From Nocardioides massiliensis (GTDB lineage: Bacteria > Actinomycetota > Actinomycetes > Propionibacteriales > Nocardioidaceae), in the NCBI RefSeq assembly GCF_030811215.1, contig NZ_JAUSQM010000001.1:1488001-1552000 (forward strand): a stretch of DNA of 64,000 nt. The letters run 5' to 3'. Below are positions 34,068 to 43,137 of this stretch, one piece after another. Position 1 is the stretch's first letter. Every line of letters begins with the position of its first letter. The notes under the pieces are model-generated. The model was not told the DNA's origin, searched no databases, and saw only the letters and a list, made by a program, of their open reading frames with translations. A program made the translations under genes and the position numbers.

Positions 34068-35636
34068 CTACAGGGCAGACGTGCCCCGTTGCTGCTGTCG
34101 GATTCGACCGACCGCGGTGATCCGCACGCTCAGCGCGCCGGCCGCGGCCTGCGGGGCGGTCCGCGGGTCCCAGACCCGCACGCGCGCCCGGCCCCGGACC
34201 GGTGCGCGGAAGGTGCCGACATAGGTGTGCGTGGCCGAGCAGCTGCCTGCACCCGTGGTGCCGCGCGGGCGCAGCGGCACGGCGACGCCGTGCACGTGCA
34301 GTGCGAAGTGGTCGGCGTCGGGGCGGGTGAGGTCGAGTGAGTGCTGGGGACGCATCCGGCCGGCGTACCGCACGCAGGCGCCGTCGTACGTGATCCCGCC
34401 ACGCTCGGCGACGCCGGTGACGACGACGCGGTAGCGCTGGCCGCGGCGCAGTGCGCGCGTGGTGCGCACGCCGGTGGCGGCCCGGGCGGGCAGCGCGACC
34501 GTCTCGGTGCGCAGTCGTCGCGCGCCGGGTCCGGGTCGGGCGGCGGGACGTGGGGCTGGGCGGTACGCCGGCGCGCCGCGGCCCAGGCTGGTGGCAGCGG
34601 TGGCGGCAGGCAGGTGGGCGGCGACGAAATGCAACCGGACCGCTCCCGAGGCGGCGCGCCCGCCACGACCCAGCGTGAGCGTGACCGGGCCGGAGCGGCG
34701 TGGCTTCCAGAGCACCTCGTGGACGCCGTCGCCGCGTGCGGAGGTGCAGTCCGGCGTGCCGTCCGCGCCGCCGTCGGCGGGGCCGGCGACCCACGGGCTG
34801 GTGCCGTTGAGCTGCAGACCCGCGCTCTGGGGTGCCCACCGGCCGGCCGACCACACGCAGGCGGCGTCGGCCACCCGGGCGCCGGCGCCGTAGCGGTAGC
34901 GACCCTCGGCCACGAGCCGGTACGTCGTGCCACGCTGCACCCGGAACGGCGTACGCACCGACGAGCCGGGACGCACCTCGACGGTGTGGACGGCCGTCGC
35001 GACCGGGTCGAGCCGGTGGGTGCCGGGCACGAGGACGGGGACGCGCGGGACGCCGCGGGCGCGGAAGAACGAGGTCTGGGCGGCCGCACCCGCGCGCGAC
35101 AGCGAGATGTGCACGTGGTCGCGGTGGCGCAGCGTGGGCGAGCAGCCCTTGCGGCGCGGGCAGGCAGCGTGGACGTAGGGCGCGGCGCGGAACCCGCGGT
35201 GGGAGGAGTAGATCCGGTCGTCCCAGATCACGTACATCACGCCCATGCGGCGACCCAGCGCCGCGACGTTGCCGCGGGCGTCGGGTGCGGCGAGGGCGGT
35301 GAGGAAGCGGGTTGCGGCGGTGCGGTCGCGCGCGTCGCGGGCGTCCAGGCTCCAGTCCAGGGCCCGGCCGTCCTTGTGCTCCGAGGCGCCGCCGGAGGCG
35401 CAGTCGCGCAGGGTGCCGCCGGGACGTCCGCCGTAGGTGCGGGTCAGCCAGCCGAGCAGGTACGTCGTCCCGGGGCCGGCACTCGCGGCGCAGGTGCGCT
35501 GCGGATCGTGGTGGGCGAGCTCCTCGACCGGCGCCGCGACGCTGGGGACGGGGGTCGCGACCAGGAGGGTGGCGAGGAGGGTGACGAGGAGGGTGGCGAG
35601 GGCGAGGGGGATCGTCAGCCGAACGGGACGGGACAC
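34068..35636 (-). CDS. Secreted protein with M15-like zinc peptidase motifs
   Basis: The 522-residue product starts with a signal-like region ([34 protein letters not shown], cleavage near 35). Residues 85-94 read [10 protein letters not shown], matching the SxHxxGxAxD zinc motif of M15 D-Ala-D-Ala peptidases, and HRDHVH at 171-176 can supply the last ligand. Cys residues at 49, 79, 159 and 165 may form disulfides. The rest (200-520) holds two related beta-rich repeats ([12 protein letters not shown]...CVW and [12 protein letters not shown]...CVRY), perhaps for wall or glycan binding. The GTG start lacks a Shine-Dalgarno sequence and is inferred from the signal peptide. Peptidase activity is an inference. 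Confidence 0.65.
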   Translation of the reverse strand: MSRPVRLTIPLALATLLVTLLATLLVATPVPSVAAPVEELAHHDPQRTCAASAGPGTTYLLGWLTRTYGGRPGGTLRDCASGGASEHKDGRALDWSLDARDARDRTAATRFLTALAAPDARGNVAALGRRMGVMYVIWDDRIYSSHRGFRAAPYVHAACPRRKGCSPTLRHRDHVHISLSRAGAAAQTSFFRARGVPRVPVLVPGTHRLDPVATAVHTVEVRPGSSVRTPFRVQRGTTYRLVAEGRYRYGAGARVADAACVWSAGRWAPQSAGLQLNGTSPWVAGPADGGADGTPDCTSARGDGVHEVLWKPRRSGPVTLTLGRGGRAASGAVRLHFVAAHLPAATAATSLGRGAPAYRPAPRPAARPGPGARRLRTETVALPARAATGVRTTRALRRGQRYRVVVTGVAERGGITYDGACVRYAGRMRPQHSLDLTRPDADHFALHVHGVAVPLRPRGTTGAGSCSATHTYVGTFRAPVRGRARVRVWDPRTAPQAAAGALSVRITAVGRIRQQQRGTSAL

Positions 35637-35952
35637 AGGGGAGCGATCGGCCGGAATGTCCGATTCCTGACCGGTTCTGCGGGTTCTGGACGACGGCGCG
35701 CGGGGTTGGCGCCAGGTCACCGCAAGTTCACCCGGCGGAGGCTGGACTCCCTGCGCGAAGTTGGTAGTCTCACGAGTGCATCGGAAGCACACCAGCAGGT
35801 CAACGCCCGCGGAGTGTTCCAGTGAATCCGACGGCGTTTCTTCTCGTGAACAGCTCGACTGCTCTTGTGAGGTGGGACGACGTTTCACGCTTCCGATGTG
35901 GGGTCGCCGAAGTGGCGATCTCTCGCCCGCAACACAAGGAGTGAACGAGCAC
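35637..35952 (+). promoter_or_regulatory. Divergent intergenic region with cspA promoter and long leader
   Basis: This 316-bp gap holds no gene that I can support. A plausible promoter for cspA has TGGACT at 35743-35748 and TAGTCT at 35765-35770 with a 16-bp spacer and an extended TG before the -10. Transcription would start near 35777 and leave a leader of about 175 nt, typical of cold-shock genes. AAGGAG lies 11 bases before the cspA ATG. Confidence 0.5.
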
Positions 35953-36156
35953 ATGGCTCAGGGCACCGTTAAGTGGTTCAACGCTGAGAAGGGCTTCGGC
36001 TTCATCGCGCAGGAGGACGGCGGCGACGACGTCTTCGTGCACTACTCGGCGATCCAGTCGCAGGGCTACAAGTCCCTCGACGAGAACCAGAAGGTTGAGT
36101 TCGACGTCACCCAGGGCCCGAAGGGCCCGCAGGCGGAGAACGTCCGTCCTCTCTGA
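35953..36156 (+). CDS. cspA: Cold shock protein CspA family
   Basis: This is a single-domain nucleic acid chaperone of 67 residues. The RNP1 motif KGFGFI and RNP2-type VFVHYSAI are intact ([35 protein letters not shown]). The ATG is fixed by the conserved [10 protein letters not shown] start. It is monocistronic, with a long leader and a strong terminator. Confidence 0.96.
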   Translation: MAQGTVKWFNAEKGFGFIAQEDGGDDVFVHYSAIQSQGYKSLDENQKVEFDVTQGPKGPQAENVRPL

Positions 36157-36201
36157 CCTCCGGGTCTGAGCCGACCCGCGAGGGTCACGACGGCATTCGA
36201 G

Positions 36202-36237
36202 CACCGGGGTCCCGACCGTGAGGTCGGGGCCCCGGTG
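36202..36237 (+). terminator. Terminator of cspA
   Basis: A 16-bp stem (CACCGGGGTCCCGACC / GGTCGGGGCCCCGGTG, one G-U pair) with a GTGA loop, followed by TCGTTGTGTG, lies 45 bp after the cspA stop. This is a strong intrinsic terminator. Confidence 0.85.
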
Positions 36238-36528
36238 TCGTTGTGTGTGGGGGAAGGGTGGAGGGGGCGCAGTTTCACCGCCCGACTAACGACACGCCCG
36301 CTGGCCGAACGAAACTGACGCCCCGAACGCCCGGTTTCGTACGACGAGTGGGACGGGTGTGGCGGACGGGACTCCGCGGCCGATGGGGCGTGGGGGCCAT
36401 CGCGGCCCCCTTCGGTCGGACTATGTGCAGGGCTTGGTGCCGAGGAGATAATGGGCAGCACCGCCGGTGGGGGATCGGCGGTTCGCAGCGGCCTCGCGCC
36501 GCCTGGACCAAGGAAGGCAGGGGTGAGC
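36238..36528. other. Intergenic stretch with one REP-like hairpin
   Basis: Between the cspA terminator and the small acidic gene I see no coding frame with convincing composition. The only structure is the inverted repeat at 36264-36324 (separate entry). The last 20 bases hold the GGAAGG ribosome site of the next gene. Confidence 0.5.
36264..36324 (-). repeat. REP-like hairpin, possible diverged relative of the 71-bp repeat
   Basis: Arms GGGGCGCAGTTTC and GAAACTGACGCCCC pair with a one-base bulge around a 34-nt loop. On the minus strand the loop contains CCAGCGGGCGTGTCG, which differs at only two positions from CCAGTCGGCGTGTCG, the invariant loop of the 71-bp repeats at 46452, 50059 and 51208. 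Relationship is tentative. Confidence 0.4.
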
Positions 36529-36681
36529 ATGTCCGACTCGACGTTCGACGTGCCTCTCGAGGACCCCGAGCTACTCGACGAGGTCGAGATGACCACCAAC
36601 CTGATGATCGCGGCCACCGGCACCGACGATCTCAGCCAGGCGCAGATCGACGAGGTGCTGGGGCTCCCGCCCACGGGCTGA
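36529..36681 (+). CDS. Small acidic protein, unknown function
   Basis: The 50-residue product, MSDSTFDVPLEDPELLDEVEMTTNLMIAATGTDDL and so on, is strongly acidic and probably two short helices. GGAAGGCAGGGG lies before the ATG; a GTG two codons earlier is also possible. No family is recognised. The sequence reads like a real gene (good ribosome site, biased codons, clean stop) standing alone between cspA and the DUF47-pit operon. Confidence 0.55.
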   Translation: MSDSTFDVPLEDPELLDEVEMTTNLMIAATGTDDLSQAQIDEVLGLPPTG

Positions 36682-36947
36682 CCCTCGGGGCCGACCCGTT
36701 CCGGCCACGGGCGCGGCGCACCCGCATTCCTGCCGCCAGGTGAGCGACGACACCTGGGCGGTAGCGCTGCATGCCTGCTAACGGGTCGGTACCGCGGGCG
36801 CTGTCTGCGCGTCGCGCGCGACACGCCGATGAGACCGGGAGAGCCGGTGGCGCCGGCGTACGGCGTACGGGGTGGCGGGTTGTGCTCGACGACGATTCGA
36901 CCCCTAGCATGGCCCGCGGTTTCCAACCCGTTCGACAGGAGTTCGTT

Positions 36948-37565
36948 GTGGGTTTCCGTTTCCGCCCGGTGGACAGCACCTTCTACGACTTGTTCACCAC
37001 GTCGGCCAAGCACCTCGTCGAAGGGGCGTCGCTCCTGGCCGAGGTCCTCGCCGACGGTGCCGATCGGCACGAGATCGCCGAGCGCATGCGCCGCGCCGAG
37101 CACGCCGCTGACGAGACGACGCACGACATCGTCAAGCGGGTGAACTCGACGTTCGTCACGCCGTTCGACCGTGAGGACATCTACAGCCTCGCCTCGAGCC
37201 TCGACGACGTCATGGACTTCATGGAGGAGGCCATCGACCTGATGGTCCTCTACGAGGTCGGCGACCTGCCGTCGGAGCTCGCCGAGCAGGTCGAGGTGTT
37301 GCAGCGCTGCGCCGACCTGACTGCCGAGTCGATGCCGCGGCTGAAGACGATGTCGGACCTCGAGGAGTACTGGATCGAGGTCAACCGGTTGGAGAACACC
37401 GGTGACAAGGCGTACCGCCGCATCCTGGCCAAGTTGTTCAGCGGGTCCTACGACGCCCTCGAGGTGTTGAAGCTGAAGGACATCGTCGACGCGCTCGAGA
37501 GCGCCGCTGACGCGTTCGAGACCGTCGCGAACACCATCGAGCAGATCGCCGTCAAGGAGTCCTGA
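36948..37565 (+). CDS. DUF47 (PhoU-like) protein, Pit accessory
   Basis: DUF47 proteins are PhoU-like helical bundles nearly always encoded next to Pit phosphate transporters and thought to control them. The 205-residue product is all-helical. It has the ExxxD-type metal-binding repeats of the family (HEIAERMRRAEHAADETTHDIVKRVNSTFVTPFDREDIYSL and RLENTGDKAYRRILAKLF). AGGAG stands six bases before the GTG. TAGCAT at 36905-36910 is a likely -10. pit follows two bases after the stop. Confidence 0.88.
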   Translation: MGFRFRPVDSTFYDLFTTSAKHLVEGASLLAEVLADGADRHEIAERMRRAEHAADETTHDIVKRVNSTFVTPFDREDIYSLASSLDDVMDFMEEAIDLMVLYEVGDLPSELAEQVEVLQRCADLTAESMPRLKTMSDLEEYWIEVNRLENTGDKAYRRILAKLFSGSYDALEVLKLKDIVDALESAADAFETVANTIEQIAVKES

Positions 37566-37567
37566 GC

Positions 37568-38596
37568 GTGGAGCTCGGCATCGTCATCGCGGTCGTCGTG
37601 ATCGCGTTGGTCTTCGACTACACCAACGGTTTCCACGACGCCGCGAACGCGATCGCCACCTCGGTGTCGACGCGCGCGCTGACCCCGCGGGTCGCCCTCG
37701 CCATGGCGGCGGTGATGAACTTCGTCGGTGCCTTCCTCGGCCAGCGAGTCGCCGAGACCGTGGCCGAGGTGATCACCCCACCTGAGGAGGCGGTCGCCGG
37801 CCTGGTCGTGGTGATGGCCGGCCTGGTCGGTGCGATCACCTGGAACATGATCACCTGGTACTACGGCCTGCCGTCGTCGTCCTCCCACGCCCTGATCGGT
37901 GGTCTGGTCGGGGCCGCGATGGGCTACGGCCTGCTCCACGACGCGCCGTTCGCCTCGGTGAAGTGGGACGTCATCCTCGACAAGATCATCATCCCGATGG
38001 TGGCGTCGCCGCTGTTCGGCTTCGCGGTCGCGTTCTTGTTGATGCTCGCGATCATGTGGATCTTCCGGAAGGCCAACCCGCACCGCACCCAGCGACGCTT
38101 CCGCTTCCTGCAGACGATCTCGGCGGCCGCCATGGCGCTGGGTCACGGCCTGCAGGACGCCCAGAAGACGATGGGCGTGATCTTCCTAGCGCTGCTGGCC
38201 GGAGGCTACGTCTCCTCCGGCGACCCGCTGCCGTTCTGGGTGATCTTCTCCGCCGCGGCCGCGATCTCGCTGGGCACCTACTCCGGCGGCTGGCGCATCA
38301 TGCGCACCCTGGGGCGCCGGATCATCCACCTCGACCCCGCCCGCGGCTTCGCCGCCGAGACGGTCGCGGCCGGTGTCCTCTACACCACCGCCTTCGCCTT
38401 CAGCGCCCCGATCTCCACCACCCACACCATCACCTCCGCGGTCATGGGCGTGGGCGCGACCAAGCGGTTCTCCGCCGTGCGCTGGGGTGTGGCCCGCTCG
38501 ATCGTGATGGCCTGGGTCCTCACCTTCCCCGCCGCCGCCTCCGTCGCCGCGGTGTTCTACTGGGTCGCGCACTACCTGATCGAGGTCCTGCCCTAA
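37568..38596 (+). CDS. pit: Low-affinity inorganic phosphate transporter Pit
   Basis: This is a PiT-family symporter for phosphate or metal phosphate. The 342-residue polytopic protein has both duplicated signature regions: DYTNGFHDAANAIATSVSTRAL near the N-terminus and ALGHGLQDAQKTMGVI plus SAPISTTHTITSAVMGVGATKRF in the C-terminal half. The GTG start is two bases after the DUF47 stop. With pstSCAB just downstream on the other strand, low- and high-affinity phosphate uptake meet here. Confidence 0.93.
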   Translation: MELGIVIAVVVIALVFDYTNGFHDAANAIATSVSTRALTPRVALAMAAVMNFVGAFLGQRVAETVAEVITPPEEAVAGLVVVMAGLVGAITWNMITWYYGLPSSSSHALIGGLVGAAMGYGLLHDAPFASVKWDVILDKIIIPMVASPLFGFAVAFLLMLAIMWIFRKANPHRTQRRFRFLQTISAAAMALGHGLQDAQKTMGVIFLALLAGGYVSSGDPLPFWVIFSAAAAISLGTYSGGWRIMRTLGRRIIHLDPARGFAAETVAAGVLYTTAFAFSAPISTTHTITSAVMGVGATKRFSAVRWGVARSIVMAWVLTFPAAASVAAVFYWVAHYLIEVLP

Positions 38597-38607
38597 GCCT
38601 GCCCCTC

Positions 38608-38670
38608 GTCACTCCCCTACGTGAGCGTCGTGCTGATGCTGGTCGGACGACGCTCACGTAGGGGAGTGAC
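38608..38670. repeat. Palindromic repeat, type 2, copy 1 (left flank of DUF559 gene)
   Basis: A perfect 24-bp stem (38608-38631 with 38647-38670) encloses a 15-nt loop. The arm contains CACTCCCCTACGTGAGCGTC. It lies 11 bp after the pit stop and 15 bp before the stop of the DUF559 gene. A second copy lies on the other side of that gene. Confidence 0.8.
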
Positions 38671-38685
38671 GCGCGTGTGGCGCGG

Positions 38686-39762
38686 TCAGCCGGCCGACAG
38701 CAGACGCTGCGCGCGCAGGCGGCTGGGGTGTCGGACGGTCCACCCGGGTGGGCGCTCGAGCGTCCAGCGCCGTCGCGGCATCTCGTCCAGCCGAGCGGCG
38801 TAGGCCATACGGAAGCGGTGCGCCAACTCGTGTGGCTGATCCAGATCGCGGGAGACGACGACCAGGGGGCGCAGGCCGTGGGCGAGCAGTTCCTCGTGCC
38901 GGCCGATGTCGAGGTGTCGTTGGTCGAGGTCCAGGTGGTGGCGTCCGTCGTACTCCACGACCAGACCGCTGATCGGTTCGAGCAGGTCCACCACCGCGAG
39001 CAGCCGACGCCGTTCGTCGAAGACCGGGCAGTTGGGGAGTACCGGCGGTAGCCCGGCGAGCAACACCCACACGAGTCGTGTGGTCGTCTCTTGGGGCGAC
39101 CACGAGTTGGCGCTGGCGAGGGTAAGGGCTTCTCGCACTTGGGGTACGCCGGTCCACGTGACCTTGCGCGTGACGTACTCGGCGAACGCGGCGAGGTCGA
39201 TCAGCCCGTCGTACGCCGCCATGTCGAGGATGCGGGTCGCCGCCCAGACGTTGTCCGCGTGAGCGGCTGCGTGCCAGGTCGCGGCGGTCGGTGTGGCCAT
39301 CGGGATGCCGAGTGAGCGGGTGAAGTCCGTGCCGATGAACCGGTCCTCGCACACCGCGATGCCGGGGCGTCCGCGGGAGGTGCGGCCCCGGGTCGCGAGG
39401 GTGATCGGCTCCGTCCCGTCGAGGGCTCCGTCGAACCAGCGGGCGCCGTACCACCGGAGAGCCGCCCATCCGATGACCCCACCCTGCTCGCCGTCCACCG
39501 GGTCTGGCCGGGTCCAGACCGACCGCGGGAGGGCGAATGCCGCCTCGAGCGTGAGTTGCTCGGTGGACTGCGGGGTGGCGGCGGGGACGAACCGGCCGTG
39601 CGACGTACGCCGCCACTGCGGACCCCGAGCTGCGCCGGGCGTCGGACCGGTGAGCCCGTTCAGGTCGGGGCGGACCGGCACGCGCAGCTGGCCGGCGTAC
39701 GGGTGCTCGAGGTACGGCGGCCGCGGGTACGGTTCGTGGAGCGGCGAGATCGGGGTGGACAT
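38686..39762 (-). CDS. DUF559/Vsr-like endonuclease-fold protein
   Basis: The 358-residue product has a C-terminal domain of the DUF559 / very-short-patch-repair fold. It shows SPQETTTRL (Glu225), LLAVVDLLEP (Asp259), VVEYDGRHH (Glu270, Asp272, His275-276) and then QRHLDIGRHEELLAHGLRPLVVVSRDL. These are the expected acidic and basic active-site positions. The first 65 residues are Pro-rich and variable. The middle (70-215) resembles the helical domain seen in actinobacterial AbiEi/DUF559 proteins. No partner gene is adjacent. It sits between two copies of a palindromic repeat. Nuclease activity is inferred from fold motifs only. Confidence 0.7.
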   Translation of the reverse strand: MSTPISPLHEPYPRPPYLEHPYAGQLRVPVRPDLNGLTGPTPGAARGPQWRRTSHGRFVPAATPQSTEQLTLEAAFALPRSVWTRPDPVDGEQGGVIGWAALRWYGARWFDGALDGTEPITLATRGRTSRGRPGIAVCEDRFIGTDFTRSLGIPMATPTAATWHAAAHADNVWAATRILDMAAYDGLIDLAAFAEYVTRKVTWTGVPQVREALTLASANSWSPQETTTRLVWVLLAGLPPVLPNCPVFDERRRLLAVVDLLEPISGLVVEYDGRHHLDLDQRHLDIGRHEELLAHGLRPLVVVSRDLDQPHELAHRFRMAYAARLDEMPRRRWTLERPPGWTVRHPSRLRAQRLLSAG

Positions 39763-39868
39763 GCCGACCGAGGGTGAGGCGCTGCCCGCTGTCGCGGGTG
39801 GTCCGTTACTGCGGCTGTGGAAACTCCACCGCCGACGTACGCGGGGGACCGTAGGCGGCCCCGGAGCG

Positions 39869-39933
39869 CGACACTCCCCTACGTGAGCGTCGTCAGGTCG
39901 TGCTGAGGCGCGCGCTCAGGTAGGGGAGTGTCG
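39869..39933. repeat. Palindromic repeat, type 2, copy 2 (right flank of DUF559 gene)
   Basis: A 21-22-bp imperfect stem (left arm from 39869, right arm ending 39933) shares ACTCCCCTACGTGAGCGTCG with copy 1. The right arm has CTCAGGTAGGGG where copy 1 has CTCACGTAGGGG, so pairing is slightly decayed. It lies 106 bp upstream of the DUF559 start and 17 bp after the pstB stop. Confidence 0.75.
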
Positions 39934-39950
39934 GGGGTTGGGGGCAGTGC

Positions 39951-40730
39951 TCAGCCGAAGCGGCCGGAGATGTAGGCCTCGGTGGAGGGGTCGTCGGGGA
40001 CGGAGAAGATCTTCTTGGTGGGGTTCATCTCCACGAGCCGCCCGGGCTTGCCGGCGCCGGCGAGGTTGAAGAACGCGGTGTCCTCGGAGACCCGGGCGGC
40101 CTGCTGCATGTTGTGGGTGACGATGACGATCGTGTACTCGGTCTGCAGCTCGTGGATCAGGTCCTCGATGGCCGAGGTCGAGATCGGGTCGAGGGCGGAG
40201 CAGGGCTCGTCCATGAGCAGGACCTGGGGCTGGACGGCGATGGCGCGGGCGATGCACAGCCGCTGCTGCTGACCGCCCGAGAGGCCGGCGCCCGGCTTGT
40301 TGAGCCGGTCGTGCACCTCGTTCCACAGGTTCGCGCCGCGCAGGGCGCGCTCGACGATGTCGTCGGCTTCCGCCTTCTTCATCCGCTTGGCGTTGAGCCG
40401 GTTGCCGGCGAGGACGTTCTCGTAGATCGACATCGTCGGGAACGGGTTCGGCCGCTGGAAGACCATGCCGACCTGGCGGCGTACCTCCACCGGGTCGACG
40501 TCGCTGCCATAGAGCTCCTGGCCGCCCATGACGACCTTGCCCTCGACGCGTGCGCCGGGGATGACCTCGTGCATGCGGTTCAGCGAGCGCAGGAAGGTGG
40601 ACTTGCCGCAGCCGGACGGGCCGATGAACGCGGTCACCGACCGGGCGGGGATCGACATCGTGACGCCCTCGACGGCCTTGAAGTCGCCGTAGTAGATGTC
40701 GAGGTCGGTGACCTCGATGCTCTTGGCCAT
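39951..40730 (-). CDS. pstB: Phosphate ABC transporter ATP-binding protein PstB
   Basis: This is the ATPase of the high-affinity phosphate importer. The 259-residue product has Walker [10 protein letters not shown] (about 34-42), the Q-loop [12 protein letters not shown], the signature LSGGQQQR and Walker [14 protein letters not shown]. It is the last gene of the pstSCAB operon, 55 bp after pstA. No phoU follows; a repeat cassette does. Confidence 0.96.
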   Translation of the reverse strand: MAKSIEVTDLDIYYGDFKAVEGVTMSIPARSVTAFIGPSGCGKSTFLRSLNRMHEVIPGARVEGKVVMGGQELYGSDVDPVEVRRQVGMVFQRPNPFPTMSIYENVLAGNRLNAKRMKKAEADDIVERALRGANLWNEVHDRLNKPGAGLSGGQQQRLCIARAIAVQPQVLLMDEPCSALDPISTSAIEDLIHELQTEYTIVIVTHNMQQAARVSEDTAFFNLAGAGKPGRLVEMNPTKKIFSVPDDPSTEAYISGRFG

Positions 40731-40785
40731 GACAGGTGGTTCCTCTCGGGTGGGGCTGGCGATACAGCAGGTTCAGGTGGGCGCG

Positions 40786-42054
40786 TCAGCGCCCGGTCTT
40801 GGGGGCGAAGAGCCGGCCGAGCAGCCGGCCGAGCAGGTTGAGCGCCATCACGATGATGATGAGGGCCAGTGCGGCTCCCCACGCGCGCTCGACGCCGAAC
40901 TCCGGCGGCACGCCGGGCTGCATGTAGGAGTAGTAGGCGAACACCGGCAGCGTCATCATCCGCTCGCCGAACAGGTCGAAGTTGACGGAGTCGGTCGCGC
41001 CGGCGATCACCAGCAGCGGCGCGGTCTCACCGGCCACGCGCGCGATCGCGAGCATGACGCCGGTGACGATGCCGGCCATCGAGGTGGGCAGCACGACCTT
41101 GACGATGGTGCGCCACTTCGGCACCCCCAGGGCGTACGCCGCCTCGCGCAGCTCGTTGGGGACCAGCTTCAGCATCTCCTCGCACGAGCGCACAACGACG
41201 GGGATCATCAGCACCGACAGCGCGACCGAGCCGCCGAAGCCCATCCGGACACCGGGGCCGAAGAAGATCGCGAACAGCGCGAACGCGAACAGGCCCGCGA
41301 CGATCGAGGGGATGCCGGTCATGACGTCGACGAGGAAGTTGATCACCCGCGCCGGGCGGCGACCCGCGCCGTACTCCACCAGGTAGATCGCCGTCATCAG
41401 CCCGATCGGGATCGACAGCACTGCGGCCATGCCCGTGATCAGCAGGGTGCCGACGACGGCGTGGTAGATGCCGCCGCCCTCGCCGACGACGTTGCGCATC
41501 GAGTAGGTGAAGAACTCGGCCGAGAATGCCGGTGCGCCCTTGCTGACCACGGTCCAGGTCAGCGACACCAGCGGGACCAGCGCGATCGCGAACGCGCTCC
41601 ACACCAGGGTCGTGACGAGCCGGTCCGTCGCAGCGCGTCGGTTCTCGACCAGCATCGCCCAGGTCGGCAGGCCGACGGCGTACAACACCGCCGCCACCAC
41701 GCCGAACGCGATGGGGCCCCAGCCGAGCATCAGCGCGACCAGCGCGCTCGCGGCCGCCGCGACGAGCGCGCTCAGACCGGGTGCCCAACGCGGCAGCTTC
41801 GGGGCCTTGAGCGACAGCTCCCCCCGGCGTACGGCGGGGGTGGTCCCGCTCGGAGCGGAGCCGTCGGTCACGGCTGCGCCGGGGGCGGCCGTCTCGTCGG
41901 TCGACGACGCGACATCGGACTCGTCGACGCTCGACTCGCCGGGGCCGGTCTCGACGGTGGCGCGGCCGGGCGCGGAACCGGCGACGGAGGAGAAGTCCGC
42001 CGGGCCGGTGCCGGGCACGTCGCGTTCCTCGGTCCGGGCGGGGTCGCCGGTCAT
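40786..42054 (-). CDS. pstA: Phosphate ABC transporter permease PstA
   Basis: This is the second permease of the Pst system. The 422-residue product has a normal PstA core (about 130-422, with the EAA-type loop REAAYALGVPKWRTIVKVVLP). An extra N-terminal part precedes it: about 75 disordered acidic Ser/Thr/Pro residues, then two additional hydrophobic segments (about 93-125). Similar N-terminal additions occur in other actinobacterial PstA proteins, but this one is long. Its start overlaps the pstC stop by four bases. Confidence 0.94.
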   Translation of the reverse strand: MTGDPARTEERDVPGTGPADFSSVAGSAPGRATVETGPGESSVDESDVASSTDETAAPGAAVTDGSAPSGTTPAVRRGELSLKAPKLPRWAPGLSALVAAAASALVALMLGWGPIAFGVVAAVLYAVGLPTWAMLVENRRAATDRLVTTLVWSAFAIALVPLVSLTWTVVSKGAPAFSAEFFTYSMRNVVGEGGGIYHAVVGTLLITGMAAVLSIPIGLMTAIYLVEYGAGRRPARVINFLVDVMTGIPSIVAGLFAFALFAIFFGPGVRMGFGGSVALSVLMIPVVVRSCEEMLKLVPNELREAAYALGVPKWRTIVKVVLPTSMAGIVTGVMLAIARVAGETAPLLVIAGATDSVNFDLFGERMMTLPVFAYYSYMQPGVPPEFGVERAWGAALALIIIVMALNLLGRLLGRLFAPKTGR

Positions 42055-43019
42055 CGGACCAGTCCCTTCTCGCTGCGCGCGACGATGAGCCGCGCGGTGA
42101 AGTTCACGGCGAAGGTGATGAGGAACAGCACCAGGCCGGTGGCGATGAGCACGTTGACGCCGACGCCGGTGGCCTCGGGGAAGCTGAGGGCGATGTTGGC
42201 CGCGATCGTGCTGGGGGCGGTGCCGGAGACCAGGTCGAAGCTGACGATCCGGAAGGCCGACAGCACCAGGGCGACGGCCATCGTCTCACCCAGTGCGCGC
42301 CCGAGTCCGAGCATGACGGCGGAGACGATGCCCGAGCGGGAGTAGGGGAAGACGGCCATCTTGATCATCTCCCAGCGCGTGGCGCCGAGGGCGAGTGCCG
42401 CCTCCTCGTGCAGGCGCGGGGTCTGCGCGAAGATCTCGCGGCAGATCGCGGTGATGATCGGCAGCGCCATGATCGCCAGGACCATGCCGGCGGTCAGCAT
42501 GGTGCGACCGCCACCGGAGGCGGGGCCGGCGAAGAGCGGGATGAAGCCGAGGTGCTCGGACAGCCAGCGGTAGACCGGCACCATCGCCGGGCCGAGCACG
42601 TTGGCCCCCCACAGCCCGTAGACGACGCTGGGCACGGCGGCCAGCAGGTCGATCACGTAGCCGACGAAGTGTGCGATCCGGCGCGGGGCGTAGTGCGAGA
42701 TCGACAGCGCGACGCCGATCGCCAGGGGCGTGGCGATGAGCAGCGCGATGAGCGCCGCGAGCAGCGTGCCGAACAGCAGCGGCCAGGCGTAGGCGACGAA
42801 CGTCGACTCGCCGGCCAGGTGCGAGGCGTCGGCGGAGAGGGCCGGGAACCCCTCGACGGTCAAGAAGATCGCCACCCCGGCCAGCGCGACCAGGATGGTG
42901 CCGGCGGCGACGCGGGTGGCACCGCCGAACAGGACATCGCCGAGGCGACGCTTCTTCCTCGGCGAGCTGTGGCGGGCCCCCGGCGCGGGGGCCGGCGGGG
43001 TGGTGGTCGGTGCGCTCAC
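42051..43019 (-). CDS. pstC: Phosphate ABC transporter permease PstC
   Basis: This is the first permease of the Pst importer. The 322-residue product has about six transmembrane helices, a Pro-rich cytosolic N-terminus and the EAA loop EEAALALGATRWEMIKMAVFPYSRSGI. It follows pstS after a 118-bp gap that contains a hairpin, and overlaps pstA. Confidence 0.95.
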   Translation of the reverse strand: MSAPTTTPPAPAPGARHSSPRKKRRLGDVLFGGATRVAAGTILVALAGVAIFLTVEGFPALSADASHLAGESTFVAYAWPLLFGTLLAALIALLIATPLAIGVALSISHYAPRRIAHFVGYVIDLLAAVPSVVYGLWGANVLGPAMVPVYRWLSEHLGFIPLFAGPASGGGRTMLTAGMVLAIMALPIITAICREIFAQTPRLHEEAALALGATRWEMIKMAVFPYSRSGIVSAVMLGLGRALGETMAVALVLSAFRIVSFDLVSGTAPSTIAANIALSFPEATGVGVNVLIATGLVLFLITFAVNFTARLIVARSEKGLVR

Positions 43020-43085
43020 GCGGAGTGCTCCTTCGGGCCTGGTGCGGTGTGACGGGGTGCGGGGCTCACGGGTGCGGACGCGGGT

Positions 43086-43115
43086 CCGCGCCGCCGGGTG
43101 TTCCCGGCGGCGCGG
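43086..43115 (-). terminator. Hairpin between pstS and pstC (partial terminator)
   Basis: A perfect 13-bp stem (CCGCGCCGCCGGG / CCCGGCGGCGCGG) with a TGTT loop lies 22 bp after the pstS stop, with no T-run. Such hairpins often let the binding protein be made in excess over the permease genes by attenuation or message protection. Confidence 0.6.
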
Positions 43116-43137
43116 AGCGCGGTGCGATGGATGGTGC

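Larger units (their letters stand above)
38608..39933 (-). mobile_element. Candidate repeat-flanked DUF559 cassette 1
   Basis: A 1326-bp unit: palindrome, 15 bp, DUF559 gene (stop to start), 106 bp, palindrome. The layout matches cassette 2 at 50059-51278 (13 bp and 114 bp). No transposase is encoded. Mobility is inferred from architecture, not shown. Confidence 0.5.

Noticed and set aside
36816-36829. Fourteen bases identical to part of the 71-bp repeat loop (GCGCGACACGCCGA)
   Set aside because: The flanks do not match any repeat and no hairpin surrounds it. In GC-rich DNA this can be chance or a decayed fragment.
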